Positions 8,358 to 18,400 of a stretch of DNA of 64,000 bases are shown piece after piece; the stretch's first letter is position 1; each line of letters opens with the position of its first letter. A program made the position numbers and the translations under genes. The notes beneath the pieces are model-generated. The model was not told where the DNA came from and did not search any database. It saw only the letters and a list, made by a program, of their open reading frames with translations. Source of the DNA: Taibaiella sp. (lineage in GTDB: Bacteria > Bacteroidota > Bacteroidia > Chitinophagales > Chitinophagaceae); the NCBI GenBank assembly GCA_016786705.1, contig JAEUVV010000003.1, positions 372,001-436,000 on the forward strand. Reading direction: 5' to 3'.

Positions 8358-8747
8358 ATGGAAAAGCAAACTAATGCAATTGGTCGTCGTAAAGAAGCAG
8401 TAGCTCGTGTTTATTTAAGCAAGGGTGCTGGTGCTATCAAAGTGAACGGCAAAGAGTACAAAAATTATTTCCCATTGGTTTATTTACAAAACCAAGTAGA
8501 GGCTCCTTTTAAAACAATTGAAGCTGCAGACGCATTTGATGTTGTGGTTAATGTAAAAGGTGGTGGTCCTAAAGGTCAGGCAGAGGCAATCAAATTGGCT
8601 ATTGCCCGCGTATTATGCGAAGTAAATGCTGAATACCGCCCTTCATTGAAGAAAGCAGGATTATTACACCGTGACCCACGTGCTGTTGAACGTAAGAAAT
8701 TCGGTAAAGCAGGCGCCCGTCGTAGCTTCCAGTTCTCTAAACGTTAA
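8358..8747 (+). CDS. rpsI: 30S ribosomal protein S9
   Basis: A 129-residue uS9 with IGRRKEAVARVYL at the start, the GGGPKGQAEAIKLAIAR segment, and the basic C-terminal tail ending in QFSKR that reaches the P-site tRNA. It lies 38 bp after rplM, the usual pairing. Confidence 0.98.
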   Translation: MEKQTNAIGRRKEAVARVYLSKGAGAIKVNGKEYKNYFPLVYLQNQVEAPFKTIEAADAFDVVVNVKGGGPKGQAEAIKLAIARVLCEVNAEYRPSLKKAGLLHRDPRAVERKKFGKAGARRSFQFSKR

Positions 8748-8815
8748 TGGATTCATTACACTTTTAAGTGTAGCGTAAAAATAATTTTCAAAAACAATAT
8801 TAATATATTCCAAAA

Positions 8816-9697
8816 ATGGAAGAAAATAAATCATTACATCAGCAGTTATTGGAGGCAGGCGTTCACTTCGGTCACCAAAGAAAAAAATGGAATCCTAAAA
8901 TGTTACCTTATATCTTCACTGAGAAGAATGGTATCCACATCATCGATTTGAACAGAACAATCGAAGGATTACAGGAAGCTGCTGCAGGATTGAAACAAAT
9001 CGCTAAAAGCGGTAAAAAAGTAATGTTTGTTGCTACTAAAAAACAAGCAAAAGAAATCGTTTCTGAAGCTGCTGCTAAAGTAAACATGCCTTTCGTTACA
9101 GAAAGATGGTTAGGTGGTATGTTAACCAACTTCCAGACTATCCGTAAGAGTGTTAAGAAAATGCAGTCTATCGACAAAATGTTGACTGACGGTACTTTGG
9201 ATAGCGTTACAAAGAAAGAGCGCTTGACTTTAACCCGTAGCCGCGATAAAATGGATAAAGTATTAGGTGGTATCGCTCAGATGGGCCGCACTCCTGCTGC
9301 ATTGTTCATCGTGGACATCAGCCATGAGCACATCGCTTTAGCTGAAGCTAAACGTTTAGGTATCACTACTTTCGCTATGGTAGATACTAACTCTGATCCG
9401 ACTAAAGTTGATTTCGCTGTACCATCTAACGATGATGCTACTAAATCTATCGCGATCATCACTAACTACCTGACCGCAGCTATTATGGAAGGTCTTGAAG
9501 AAAGAGCTCAAAATAAAGAAGCGGAAACAGAAGAAGGAGAAATCGAAATCGAAGAAAGAGATACTTTACACATCAACGAAGATGATGATAAAGTTGAAGG
9601 TAATAAAAAAGCTACAGCGGGTAACCGTCGTGGTGGTAACACTTCAGGTGGCGGTGCCGGTGCACGCAAACCAGGTGGTGGTGCGCCAAGAAAATAA
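8816..9697 (+). CDS. rpsB: 30S ribosomal protein S2 with a long C-terminal extension
   Basis: A 293-residue uS2. The conserved part runs to about residue 225 (LLEAGVHFGHQRKKWNPKM, TERWLGGMLTNF, VDTNSDP). After it come about 65 extra residues: a Glu/Asp-rich stretch (about 232-262) followed by a Gly/Arg/Lys-rich tail (GGNTSGGGAGARKPGGG). E. coli S2 is about 240 residues, so this tail is an addition, likely disordered. S2 is needed for late small-subunit assembly and anchors S1. The gene is followed at once by a strong terminator; the usual partner tsf (EF-Ts) is not here. Confidence 0.97.
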   Translation: MEENKSLHQQLLEAGVHFGHQRKKWNPKMLPYIFTEKNGIHIIDLNRTIEGLQEAAAGLKQIAKSGKKVMFVATKKQAKEIVSEAAAKVNMPFVTERWLGGMLTNFQTIRKSVKKMQSIDKMLTDGTLDSVTKKERLTLTRSRDKMDKVLGGIAQMGRTPAALFIVDISHEHIALAEAKRLGITTFAMVDTNSDPTKVDFAVPSNDDATKSIAIITNYLTAAIMEGLEERAQNKEAETEEGEIEIEERDTLHINEDDDKVEGNKKATAGNRRGGNTSGGGAGARKPGGGAPRK

Positions 9698-9724
9698 TTT
9701 TTTCTTAGCCTTAAATATTAAAAT

Positions 9725-9757
9725 GCGTTGCTTATTGATAAGCAACGCTTTTTTTTT
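9725..9757 (+). terminator. Intrinsic terminator of the rplM-rpsI-rpsB operon
   Basis: A 9-bp perfect stem (9725-9733 with 9740-9748), a six-base loop and a run of nine T (9749-9757). Confidence 0.92.
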
Positions 9758-9774
9758 GCCATATTCTTAAAACG

Positions 9775-9807
9775 AAAAAAGTTTGATGAAACACATTTCA
9801 TCAAACT
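9775..9807 (-). terminator. Terminator-like hairpin facing left, with no gene assigned
   Basis: Arms 9781-9790 and 9797-9806 pair perfectly, and the A run before them gives six T on the reverse strand. No reverse-strand gene is visible upstream of it, so the transcript it would end is unknown. Confidence 0.5.
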
Positions 9808-10316
9808 TACCTATAATCCTTTACTGGAAAGACTTAAAGACTATTTTACCAACTATTTTTCAGTATTATGCCACTATTGAAAATAATACGAAAACCTTTA
9901 TAACTGTTGGGACGACTTTGTTATTCAGGCGTTATTCATTTTTGCCAATTATATATATATCATTTTTTAAGCTACTTTTGGATGCTGAAGAAGCAGCAAA
10001 ATTTCCCTTTTTTTTAACTATTAAAAATTAACAAGCATGAACAACAAACTCCACACTCTGCAAAAAGTATTTCGGGCTAGCATTCAATAATTTCTATACC
10101 ACAAATTATGAAATTATTCTTAAAAGCCATCAAGCAACTTTTAACAGTAAAGGCCGGCTAGTCGATTTTGTAATAATTTAAAGCATTTAAATAAAGATTG
10201 TTCATGTTGTTTTTACCATGAACTTTTTTAGCTGTGTCATTTAACAAGCTGTAGCCGCATTCATTACCTACTACTCCTCTATACCATTTAAAATTTAATA
10301 ACCAAAATAAAATTGT
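9808..10316. other. Intergenic region with no supported protein gene
   Basis: About 500 bp of A+T-rich DNA ahead of the giant secreted protein. The only open frames are an 82-codon one overlapping a hairpin (9783-10031), with a poor, low-complexity translation, and several of under 20 codons. Two terminator-like hairpins (9775-9807 facing left, 10200-10229 facing right) bracket it, which would suit a small RNA or the remains of a lost gene. Confidence 0.4.
10200..10229 (+). terminator. Terminator-like hairpin facing right, with no gene assigned
   Basis: GTTCATG (10200-10206) pairs with CATGAAC (10217-10223), followed by six T. No gene ends just upstream. Confidence 0.5.
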
Positions 10317-13300
10317 ATGAAACACTTTGTTTATGCATTCCTTTTTTTTCTAATGCTGCCTTTTGCCGGCTATTCGGCCAATTACTACTGGGTAGGTGGT
10401 GCTGGCAACTGGAGCGATATCAACCATTGGGCCACTACATCCGGAGGCAGCACTTTACATGCTATTGTGCCCTCAGCCAGCGATAATGTTTTTTTTGATG
10501 CCAATTCAGGACTTAGTGCAGGCGCTACTGTCACTATTGATGTGGTAGCCAACTGCCATGACTTTACTACAGTTAATCTTCCTGCAGGTGCAGCCTTTTT
10601 ATCTTTAGATAATGGATTGTCTACGCCTGTCCGTGTACTCACAAGTTCAGGCAGCCTTAACCTGGATGCAGATGCATCATATAATACGCCTATTTTCATG
10701 ACCAGTTCTGTTGCAGCAACCGTCACCGCTAACGGTGCTGATTTTAAACGGTTGTTTTTGTTTAACGGAACAGGTACCCTTTCATTAACAGATAGTTGCC
10801 ATTTTGGTATGGCTTTGGTTATTGAAAGAGGCACCTTCAACACCAATAATGTAAACTTCTCCTTGATGGCATTTTCAGACAGGGGCACAGGTACTAAAAC
10901 CATTGACTTGGGAACAAGTACTTTGCATTTTCATGACAATAACTTTTTAGGGGGAGGTCCGGGTTTCCCCAATACATATGCCACAAGGTTTGGTTTTAGG
11001 GTCAACCAGGCGAGCACCGCTATTAATGCGCTGAATGCGAAAATGGTATTTGATAATTCATCCACATTTACTGCTACAGTACAGGGAAAAACAGGCCTGG
11101 CCTTAGGTGATATAATTTTTAACAGAACTAATGCATCTATTTTTACCAGCACTGTAGGCAATACCATGTCCTGTAAGAATGTGTATTTTGCAGGAACTGC
11201 ATCAATAGGCACAACAGGTACTTTCACCAGTATTACAATGAACGCCGGCCAATCCATTACGTTCCCTTCTGCTGTAATCAACACTATTACAGATTCCTTT
11301 CATCATGTTTCTAATCCTTGCAGTACTTATGGTATCATCAAAAGTTTAACTTCCGGTACCCAGGCTACACTTTCCATGCCCGTAACTGCTTTAGTCAATA
11401 TAAACAGAGCCATTATTACTGATATTAGCGTACAGGGAGGGGCCTCCTTTATTGCTAACAATGCAGTTGATGGCGGTAATAATACCGGCTGGACGATTAA
11501 CAGTGCCACACCGGTAGATTACTATTGGGTGGGCGGTGCCGGAGACTGGCAGGATGGTACGCATTGGTCTTTGTCCAGTGGCGGTGCACCGGCCAGTTGT
11601 GTGCCTGGCCCTGCAGATAATGTTTTCTTTGATGCCGGTTCTGGTTTGGCAGCTAGCAGTACCGTAACGACTTCCACTATTGGCAACTGTTATAATCTTA
11701 CGGTAATGCCGGGAGTGCTCACGCCTATAACTATCGCACAAGTCAATGTGTATGGAAGCCTCACTTCCCAGGCCGGAGTGACGCATAATTCGGTCAATAT
11801 GCTTTCTAATAGTACCGCAACTATTGACATGAATGGTGGTTTGTATACAGGATCATTTACGATCAACGGAGCCGGTGTTTTCGATATGTTAGACAGCATT
11901 AGTACTGCATCGACCGGCTCATTTGCCGTTTCTAAGGGAACGCTCAACACCAATAATCACTTATTAAGATGCCATTCTTTTAACGGACAGGGTGGCTCAG
12001 GACCTAGGACCTTAAATTTCGGAAGCTCAAATATTCATATAAACGCCCAAATGAACGTAGCCGCTGCCAATACGACTATCCATGCGGGAACTTCGCACAT
12101 TCACATTGGAGGTTTAATCAACGCCATCAGCGGGCAAACATTTTATGACGTCAGCTGGTATCCGCAAAGTCCCTCCTGGACTAGTTTTCCTAAAGGCGTA
12201 GGCAATCATACGGGAACTGTAAGTTTTAATCGCGCAGCATTCATTGGCTATGGCGGTACCTTGGAGAACAATAACATATTCAGTAAACTCATACTTGATG
12301 CTAGCCAGAATTACCTTTTTGAGGCTGGATTTACACAATCAGTGACTGATAGCTTTGCTTTTACAACACCTCCTTGTGCCACTATTGGTACCCTTCATTC
12401 CACTACTTCGAGCAATGCCACCTTAAGTGCAGGGGCATCATGTATTATAGAGATGCAAGGTAATGCCATTAAAAACATTACTGCTACAGGCGGTGCAACC
12501 TTTACCGCAACTAACTGTACAGATCAGGGAGGCAATTCCGGCTGGGTCTTCACAGCAGGCACCCCGCAAGATTTCTACTGGATAGGAGGAGACGGCAACT
12601 GGGGAGACGGCAGCCATTGGGCTTATAGTACTGGCGGTACCGCTGTCAATTGTGTACCTGGCCCTAATGATAATGTTTTTTTTGATGCAAATTCCGGATT
12701 GTCCGGCATTGCTGCTATTGCCATAACTGCAGATGCTTATTGTCGTAATATAACCATCTCCAACACAGGTGCTTCAGCTTTGGATTTTGCATTCCCCAAT
12801 AATAAGTTTACGGTTAATGGCTCTCTTACTGGCGCACCAAATGTTACCTTTAGCGGCCATGCAAGCAGCGCATCCGGACTAGGCATGTTCTTTGCATCTT
12901 CTTCGCCGGAAACTATAAGCAGCAATTCAGCCAGCTTTGCCGCACACATTTATTTAGTAGGTAGTGGCTCCTGGAGTCTGCAAGATAGCCTGGCTACTGC
13001 CGGCACCCATCAGTATCAGTTGGAAATAAGAAACGGGATGCTGATGACCAATAATCATCCATTAAAGGTAGGCGCAATTGTTACTACTAATAATATTGGC
13101 CCCTGTGGCCTGACACTTGGCAGTTCTAATGTTTACCTCTATGGTAATTCTTACTTTAACCATGCTAACTTTACATTAGATGCAGGAACTTCTCATATAT
13201 ACTACGACCATACCGGAACTCAGAATTTTGCGGTTAAAGGAGGACAATTATTTTATGATGTCACTACCATAAACCCTTCATCAACAACAGTATTTTCTAC

Positions 13301-15008
13301 ACATAGCGGTAATGTTACCTATAGAAATATGCACCTGAAAGGGAATGCCAATATTAATGATGCCAATGTATATGAGAACCTGCAACTGACAGCCGGTAAA
13401 ACCTATAGCTTTAAGGCTGGATCGACTCAGACCATCAACCAGAATTTATATGCAGCCGGTAATCCCTGCTTTATACTTACGCTGAAAAGCCTGACTGATG
13501 GATCAGCCACAAATATTTGTGTAAATGCAGGTAACACAGATTTCGATTTTGCAAATGTAAGGGACCTTAATGCTTCTTGCCAGACTTTATCTTTTGGGGC
13601 TAACAGCACTAATATAAGTAATAATACCAATATTACCTTTGCTCCGTATGCCCCCGGCTCAATTGAAGGCATAGCTAATGTTGACAGCCTGATTTGTTCT
13701 GATTTTCCTTACACACTTGTAGCAACCGGTTTTTATGCCAATCCCGGAACTACATTCTCCTGGTCGGATGGCACCATTAATGATACTGCTTATGCCTATG
13801 CTGCAGGCACTTTTTGGGTGGAAGCCAACTATGGCGATGGTTGTGTTGTCCGGGATTCTTTCGAAATAGAAGATATGGCCGTACCGGCAGTCCTGGTACC
13901 TACCGGAGAAACGGTTTCAAACCTTACAACTTGCCTGTACAATGGTTATGACTACTATCAGGGCCCCGGTGCTGTAGTTGCAACAGATAAAGCTTTTATT
14001 GCGATCAATGTTAATGGTAATACAATAAGCCCGACTAACGTTACTGTTAATAATGAAGGCGACCTTACCGGAGGCTCGGGAACCTTTACCAATAGCGGCT
14101 CTGGCTACTATCAGAGTACAGACGCCACTAATACTTTCCGTATATCAAAACGATTGGCTTCATTGGAGATTCCGGGTACACATGCTATAAATGGAGGTGT
14201 TATCATTAGAGTATATTATGATAACACCGGAGATTTAGCTGCCATGCAAAGTGATGTTTTCCCTGGCGGGGCGAGCCTGGTACAGCAAGGATGGTTCAAG
14301 TATAGTGATCATACCGCATCAGGGACAGTAGCAGCAATGACACCGGATGGGATTACAGGTATGCAATTCCTGACTCCAACTGCAACCGGTATGGAAAACG
14401 GATTGAACTACGCAGAGTTTATTATGGAAACATTTAGTACAATCGGCTACTTTGCAGCATCAGATGTCGTAGTCCCTTTACCACTTAAATTATTGTCTTT
14501 TGATGTGGTGGAAAAAGATTGCCAGGGCGTATTAACCTGGCAAACAGCTGATGAAAAAGAGTTTAGTCACTTTGATATAGAATTTAGCAGCAATGAGCGC
14601 GACTTTGTAAAAATTGCAACAACAGAAGCAGGCCAAAATACCGGAAGACTAGGTGAGTATTCCTATAAATATGCTTCTCCTGAACTATCGGGATTGTATA
14701 GACTAAAATTGGTTGATCAAAATCAGTCATTTTCATATAGCCCGGTAAAAAAACTGGCCGCAGACTGCACCCCTCGTACTGTTAACCTATTTCCTAATCC
14801 AACTTCTGCTGTTATAACTGTAGAAGGACTGAAAAAAGGAGATTTAATAAATATTTGTGATGCATTGGGTAAACAGCTGGCTACGGAGCAGGGAACGACT
14901 GTAATGCAGACTTTAGATTTGAGTAAATACCCTGCAGGCATATATTTTATCCATATTACCTCAGCATCGGGACTCAAGGTGAGCAGCCATAAGCTGGTTA
15001 AACAATAA
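10317..15008 (+). CDS. Giant secreted repeat protein with type IX sorting domain
   Basis: A 1563-residue protein with a Sec signal peptide (MKHFVYAFLFFLMLPFAGYSA). Three long repeats of about 350-380 residues follow, each opening with the same block: YYWVGGAGNWSDINHW (about residue 22), YYWVGGAGDWQDGTHW (about 402) and FYWIGGDGNWGDGSHW (about 754), then a PSASDNVFFDANSGLS-type line. The repeats look beta-rich, rich in Ser, Thr, Asn and Gly. A short PKD-like part (about 1115-1190) and a fibronectin-like part (about 1385-1480, LLSFDVVEKDCQGVLTWQT) precede the C-terminal type A sorting domain (about 1489-1563; LFPNPTSAVITVEG, YPAGIYFIHI). It should be exported and attached to the surface by the type IX system. 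Adhesion or structure is a guess. Confidence 0.88.
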   Translation: MKHFVYAFLFFLMLPFAGYSANYYWVGGAGNWSDINHWATTSGGSTLHAIVPSASDNVFFDANSGLSAGATVTIDVVANCHDFTTVNLPAGAAFLSLDNGLSTPVRVLTSSGSLNLDADASYNTPIFMTSSVAATVTANGADFKRLFLFNGTGTLSLTDSCHFGMALVIERGTFNTNNVNFSLMAFSDRGTGTKTIDLGTSTLHFHDNNFLGGGPGFPNTYATRFGFRVNQASTAINALNAKMVFDNSSTFTATVQGKTGLALGDIIFNRTNASIFTSTVGNTMSCKNVYFAGTASIGTTGTFTSITMNAGQSITFPSAVINTITDSFHHVSNPCSTYGIIKSLTSGTQATLSMPVTALVNINRAIITDISVQGGASFIANNAVDGGNNTGWTINSATPVDYYWVGGAGDWQDGTHWSLSSGGAPASCVPGPADNVFFDAGSGLAASSTVTTSTIGNCYNLTVMPGVLTPITIAQVNVYGSLTSQAGVTHNSVNMLSNSTATIDMNGGLYTGSFTINGAGVFDMLDSISTASTGSFAVSKGTLNTNNHLLRCHSFNGQGGSGPRTLNFGSSNIHINAQMNVAAANTTIHAGTSHIHIGGLINAISGQTFYDVSWYPQSPSWTSFPKGVGNHTGTVSFNRAAFIGYGGTLENNNIFSKLILDASQNYLFEAGFTQSVTDSFAFTTPPCATIGTLHSTTSSNATLSAGASCIIEMQGNAIKNITATGGATFTATNCTDQGGNSGWVFTAGTPQDFYWIGGDGNWGDGSHWAYSTGGTAVNCVPGPNDNVFFDANSGLSGIAAIAITADAYCRNITISNTGASALDFAFPNNKFTVNGSLTGAPNVTFSGHASSASGLGMFFASSSPETISSNSASFAAHIYLVGSGSWSLQDSLATAGTHQYQLEIRNGMLMTNNHPLKVGAIVTTNNIGPCGLTLGSSNVYLYGNSYFNHANFTLDAGTSHIYYDHTGTQNFAVKGGQLFYDVTTINPSSTTVFSTHSGNVTYRNMHLKGNANINDANVYENLQLTAGKTYSFKAGSTQTINQNLYAAGNPCFILTLKSLTDGSATNICVNAGNTDFDFANVRDLNASCQTLSFGANSTNISNNTNITFAPYAPGSIEGIANVDSLICSDFPYTLVATGFYANPGTTFSWSDGTINDTAYAYAAGTFWVEANYGDGCVVRDSFEIEDMAVPAVLVPTGETVSNLTTCLYNGYDYYQGPGAVVATDKAFIAINVNGNTISPTNVTVNNEGDLTGGSGTFTNSGSGYYQSTDATNTFRISKRLASLEIPGTHAINGGVIIRVYYDNTGDLAAMQSDVFPGGASLVQQGWFKYSDHTASGTVAAMTPDGITGMQFLTPTATGMENGLNYAEFIMETFSTIGYFAASDVVVPLPLKLLSFDVVEKDCQGVLTWQTADEKEFSHFDIEFSSNERDFVKIATTEAGQNTGRLGEYSYKYASPELSGLYRLKLVDQNQSFSYSPVKKLAADCTPRTVNLFPNPTSAVITVEGLKKGDLINICDALGKQLATEQGTTVMQTLDLSKYPAGIYFIHITSASGLKVSSHKLVKQ

Positions 15009-15112
15009 AAAGATACCACAAAAACAATTCAAAGCATCGTTCAATGAACAATTAATGATGCGGCATTTGATACTACAGCTATTGATATACTATAAATAGC
15101 TCGACGATCTAC

Positions 15113-15147
15113 AACAATCCCGATCGCCGGTGGTGATCGGGATTGTT
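15113..15147 (+). other. Long hairpin after the secreted protein gene
   Basis: Arms 15113-15128 and 15132-15147 pair over 16 bp with one G-T pair and a three-base loop. It may end the upstream transcript, although no clear T run follows. Confidence 0.55.
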
Positions 15148-15172
15148 ACAAATAAAAATATTGAATAGAAGC

Positions 15173-15313
15173 AACTATGCACCGGGTTTATACATTCTTA
15201 ATGTCGAAAACAGGGAAGGAAAAGCCAATGTGAAATTTATACGGCAGCAATGGGAAGATCCGGATCTTATTATCTGTAATAAGTATATGCCAGGGGGCTG
15301 TTTGAAAAGGTAA
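15173..15313 (+). pseudogene. Remnant of a type IX sorting domain
   Basis: One open frame reads NYAPGLYILNVENREGKANV followed by KFIRQQ and runs to a stop at 15311-15313. This matches the last strands of a type A sorting domain (compare YPAGIYFIHITSASGLKVSS in the neighbour). There is no start, signal or upstream domain. It is best read as the tail of a deleted secreted-protein gene, possibly a former tandem copy of the neighbour. The last 20 or so codons after the Q-Q are unrelated read-through. Confidence 0.6.
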
Positions 15314-15320
15314 CTCAATT

Positions 15321-15348
15321 TGTCATCCTGAGCCAGGTCGAAGGATCA
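15321..15348. repeat. Dispersed imperfect-palindrome repeat, single copy
   Basis: It starts TGTCATCCTGAGCCAGGTCG and ends AAGGATCA. It belongs to the same family as the copies at 23033-23054, 50346-50370 and the arrays at 38.2 and 41.5 kb. The rest of the gap to 15496 shows nothing else. Confidence 0.75.
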
Positions 15349-15496
15349 ACGAAGCTCAATGTGAGAAGCATTTTGGCTTTAGACAACCTCTTTTGGGAAA
15401 TCCTGCCAGGTATAGCAAATAAGCATTTTCATTTGCTATAACCACTATGTTTTTTTTATTTTTATAAACATTAATCAGTTGATTAAAACATATACC

Positions 15497-18400
15497 ATGT
15501 TCAAAAAACTACTCGTGGCCAATCGCGGCGAAATTGCTGTAAGAGTCCTTCGCGCTGCATCGGAATTAAGAATTACAACAGTAGCGGTCTATACTTACGA
15601 AGACCGGTTCTCTCTGCACCGCTTTAAAGCAGACGAGGCCTACCAGATCGGAGCTAACGACCAGCCGCTGAAACCCTATCTTGATATTGAGGCGATCATA
15701 AAGGTGGCCAAAGAGAACGAGGTAGACGCTATACACCCGGGCTACGGCTTTTTAAGTGAAAACGTACAGTTTGCCCGCCGTTGCCGGGAAGAAGGTATTG
15801 TTTTTGTAGGCCCTTTACCCGAAGTAATGGAACAATTAGGTGATAAAATTGCCGCTAAAAAAATTGCCCGCTCGGTTAACGTGCCTGTTATCGAAGATGC
15901 CATTCTATCGGCATCAGAAATAGACCAGGTAGCTGATATTGCCGAAAAAATAGGGTTCCCGGTCATCTTCAAAGCCGCGGCAGGCGGTGGTGGCCGTGGT
16001 ATGCGGGTAGTGAGGGCCAAGGCGGATGCAAAAGCCTCTTTTACCGAAGCTTCTAATGAAGCCTTGAAAGCCTTCGGCGACGGGACTATTTTTATAGAGA
16101 AGTTTATTGACAACCCGAAACATATTGAAGTACAACTCCTGGCAGACAACTTCGGCAACATCGTTCATTTATTTGAAAGAGATTGCTCGGTACAAAGACG
16201 TTTCCAGAAAGTAGTGGAAATCGCTCCGGCGCCCAACCTTCCGCAACACTCCCGGGAAGCGGTCTACGATTATGCGATCAAAATCGCCCGGGCGGTTAAT
16301 TATAATAATGCGGGTACCGTAGAGTTCCTGGTCGATCAGCAAGGCGAAGTTTTCTTTATCGAAGTGAACCCGAGGATACAGGTAGAGCATACGGTAACCG
16401 AAGAAATCACGGGAATTGATATCGTGCGTAGCCAGATCCTGATCGCTTCAGGAGTACGGCTGGCCGATCCGCAAATCTTTATTACCTCCCAGGAAAGCCT
16501 GAAAATAAATGGCTTTGCTATCCAATGCCGGATTACTACTGAAGACCCGGAAAGCAATTTCAAACCCGATTACGGCACACTGATCGCTTACCGCAACGCG
16601 GCAGGCTTCGGCATCCGCCTGGATGAGGGCTCGGCCTACCAGGGTATGAAAATCTCCCCTTTCTTCGATTCAATGATCGTAAAGGTTACGGCCAGCGGCC
16701 GTACACTTTCCGGCACGGCCAACAGGATGTTAAGGGCTTTGTCAGAGTTCAGGGTACGGGGGGTGACCACCAATATTTTATTCCTCGAAAATGTGATCAG
16801 CCATGAACTCTTTCGTAAAGGCGCCTGCACGGTAAACTTCATAGGAGAACACCCGGAGCTGTTCCAGCTAAGAAAGCTGAAAGATACCTCCACCAAACTG
16901 TTAAGTTACCTCGCCAATGTTAAAGTCAACGGGCATCCGGATATTAAGCATTACGATACTTCCAGGCATTTTCGAAAACCGCTAATTCCTGAATTTGATT
17001 CGAAAGCAGGATTTGAGTCCGGGTATAAAAACAAGCTGAAGGAATTTGGCAGAGATGCCCTGATGCAACAAATAAGAGCGGAAAAGCAAATTTTATTTAC
17101 CGACACCACCTACCGGGACGCTCACCAATCCCTGGTAGCTACCCGCGTACGCTCTAAAGATATCCTGGCGGTTGCCGCAAGCTTTGCCCAGCAGAATCAG
17201 GGTATATTCTCCACAGAAGTATGGGGCGGTGCCACTTTCGACGTAGCCTTAAGGTTTTTACATGAATGTCCCTGGGAACGTTTACAACAGCTGAGCAAAG
17301 CAATGCCCAACACCCTGCTGCAAATGCTGTTCCGGGGTAGCAATGCAGTCGGCTACTCGGCCTATCCTAAAAATGTGATCCGGGAATTTGTCGAAAAGGC
17401 CGCAGAAAACGGGATTGACCTGTTCCGGGTATTTGACTCCTTAAACAACCTGGAAGCTATGCGGCCAACGATTGAGTATGTTTCCAAATATACTTCATCG
17501 ATAGCCCAGGCTTCTGTTTGCTATACCGGTGATGTGCTCAAAAAGGAAAACAACAAGTACGACCTGCAATATTATATCGACCTGGCACGCCGCCTGGAAG
17601 ATGCGGGTGCGCATATGATCGCCATTAAAGATATGGCCGGCCTGTTAAAACCACAGGCAGCAGAAATCCTGATCCCTTCGATAAGAGCCGCGGTCAATCT
17701 TCCCTTAGCCTTACACACTCATGATACCGCGGGTACGCAGATCACTACTTACATGAAAGCCATTGAAGCGGGTGTAGACAGTATTGATTGTGCCATAGCC
17801 TCCTGGAGCGGCACTACTTCCCAGCCCAATATGAACTCAATAGTAGCTTTATTGCAAGGCCATGAAAGAGAAAACAGGACGATGAACCTGCAATCGCTGA
17901 ATGGGCACAGTGACTACTGGGACGCGGTAAGAGATTATTATTACCCTTTTGAATCTGACCTCCGGTCTTCTACTGCAGAAGTTTATGAAAATGAAATCCC
18001 GGGCGGGCAGTATTCCAACCTCCGGCAGCAGGCCGAAGGCGTTGGCCTGGGTGATCAGCTACCGAAAATAAAAGCCAACTACGCGGTGGTTAACCAGCTT
18101 TTCGGGGATATCGTTAAAGTAACCCCTAGCAGTAAAGTCGTAGGGGATATGGCTCTTTTCATGACCGCAAATAACCTGGAGGCTTCAGATGTGCTGGATG
18201 AAACAAAAAATCATTCCTTCCCGGCTTCGGTAGTCGGTTTTTTCCGGGGCGATCTCGGTGTACCTTATGGAGGTTTCCCGGAACAGTTGCGAAAAATAGT
18301 ATTAAGAAACGAACCAGTACAAGCGGCACAGGCACAGTCCCTGCCGGATATTGACCTTGAACAGGCATTTGCGCATTTCCAGGCCGCTTATCCCAAAGCT

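Noticed and set aside
9783..10031. An 82-codon frame after rpsB
   Set aside because: It starts inside a terminator-like hairpin and has a low-complexity, unconvincing translation.
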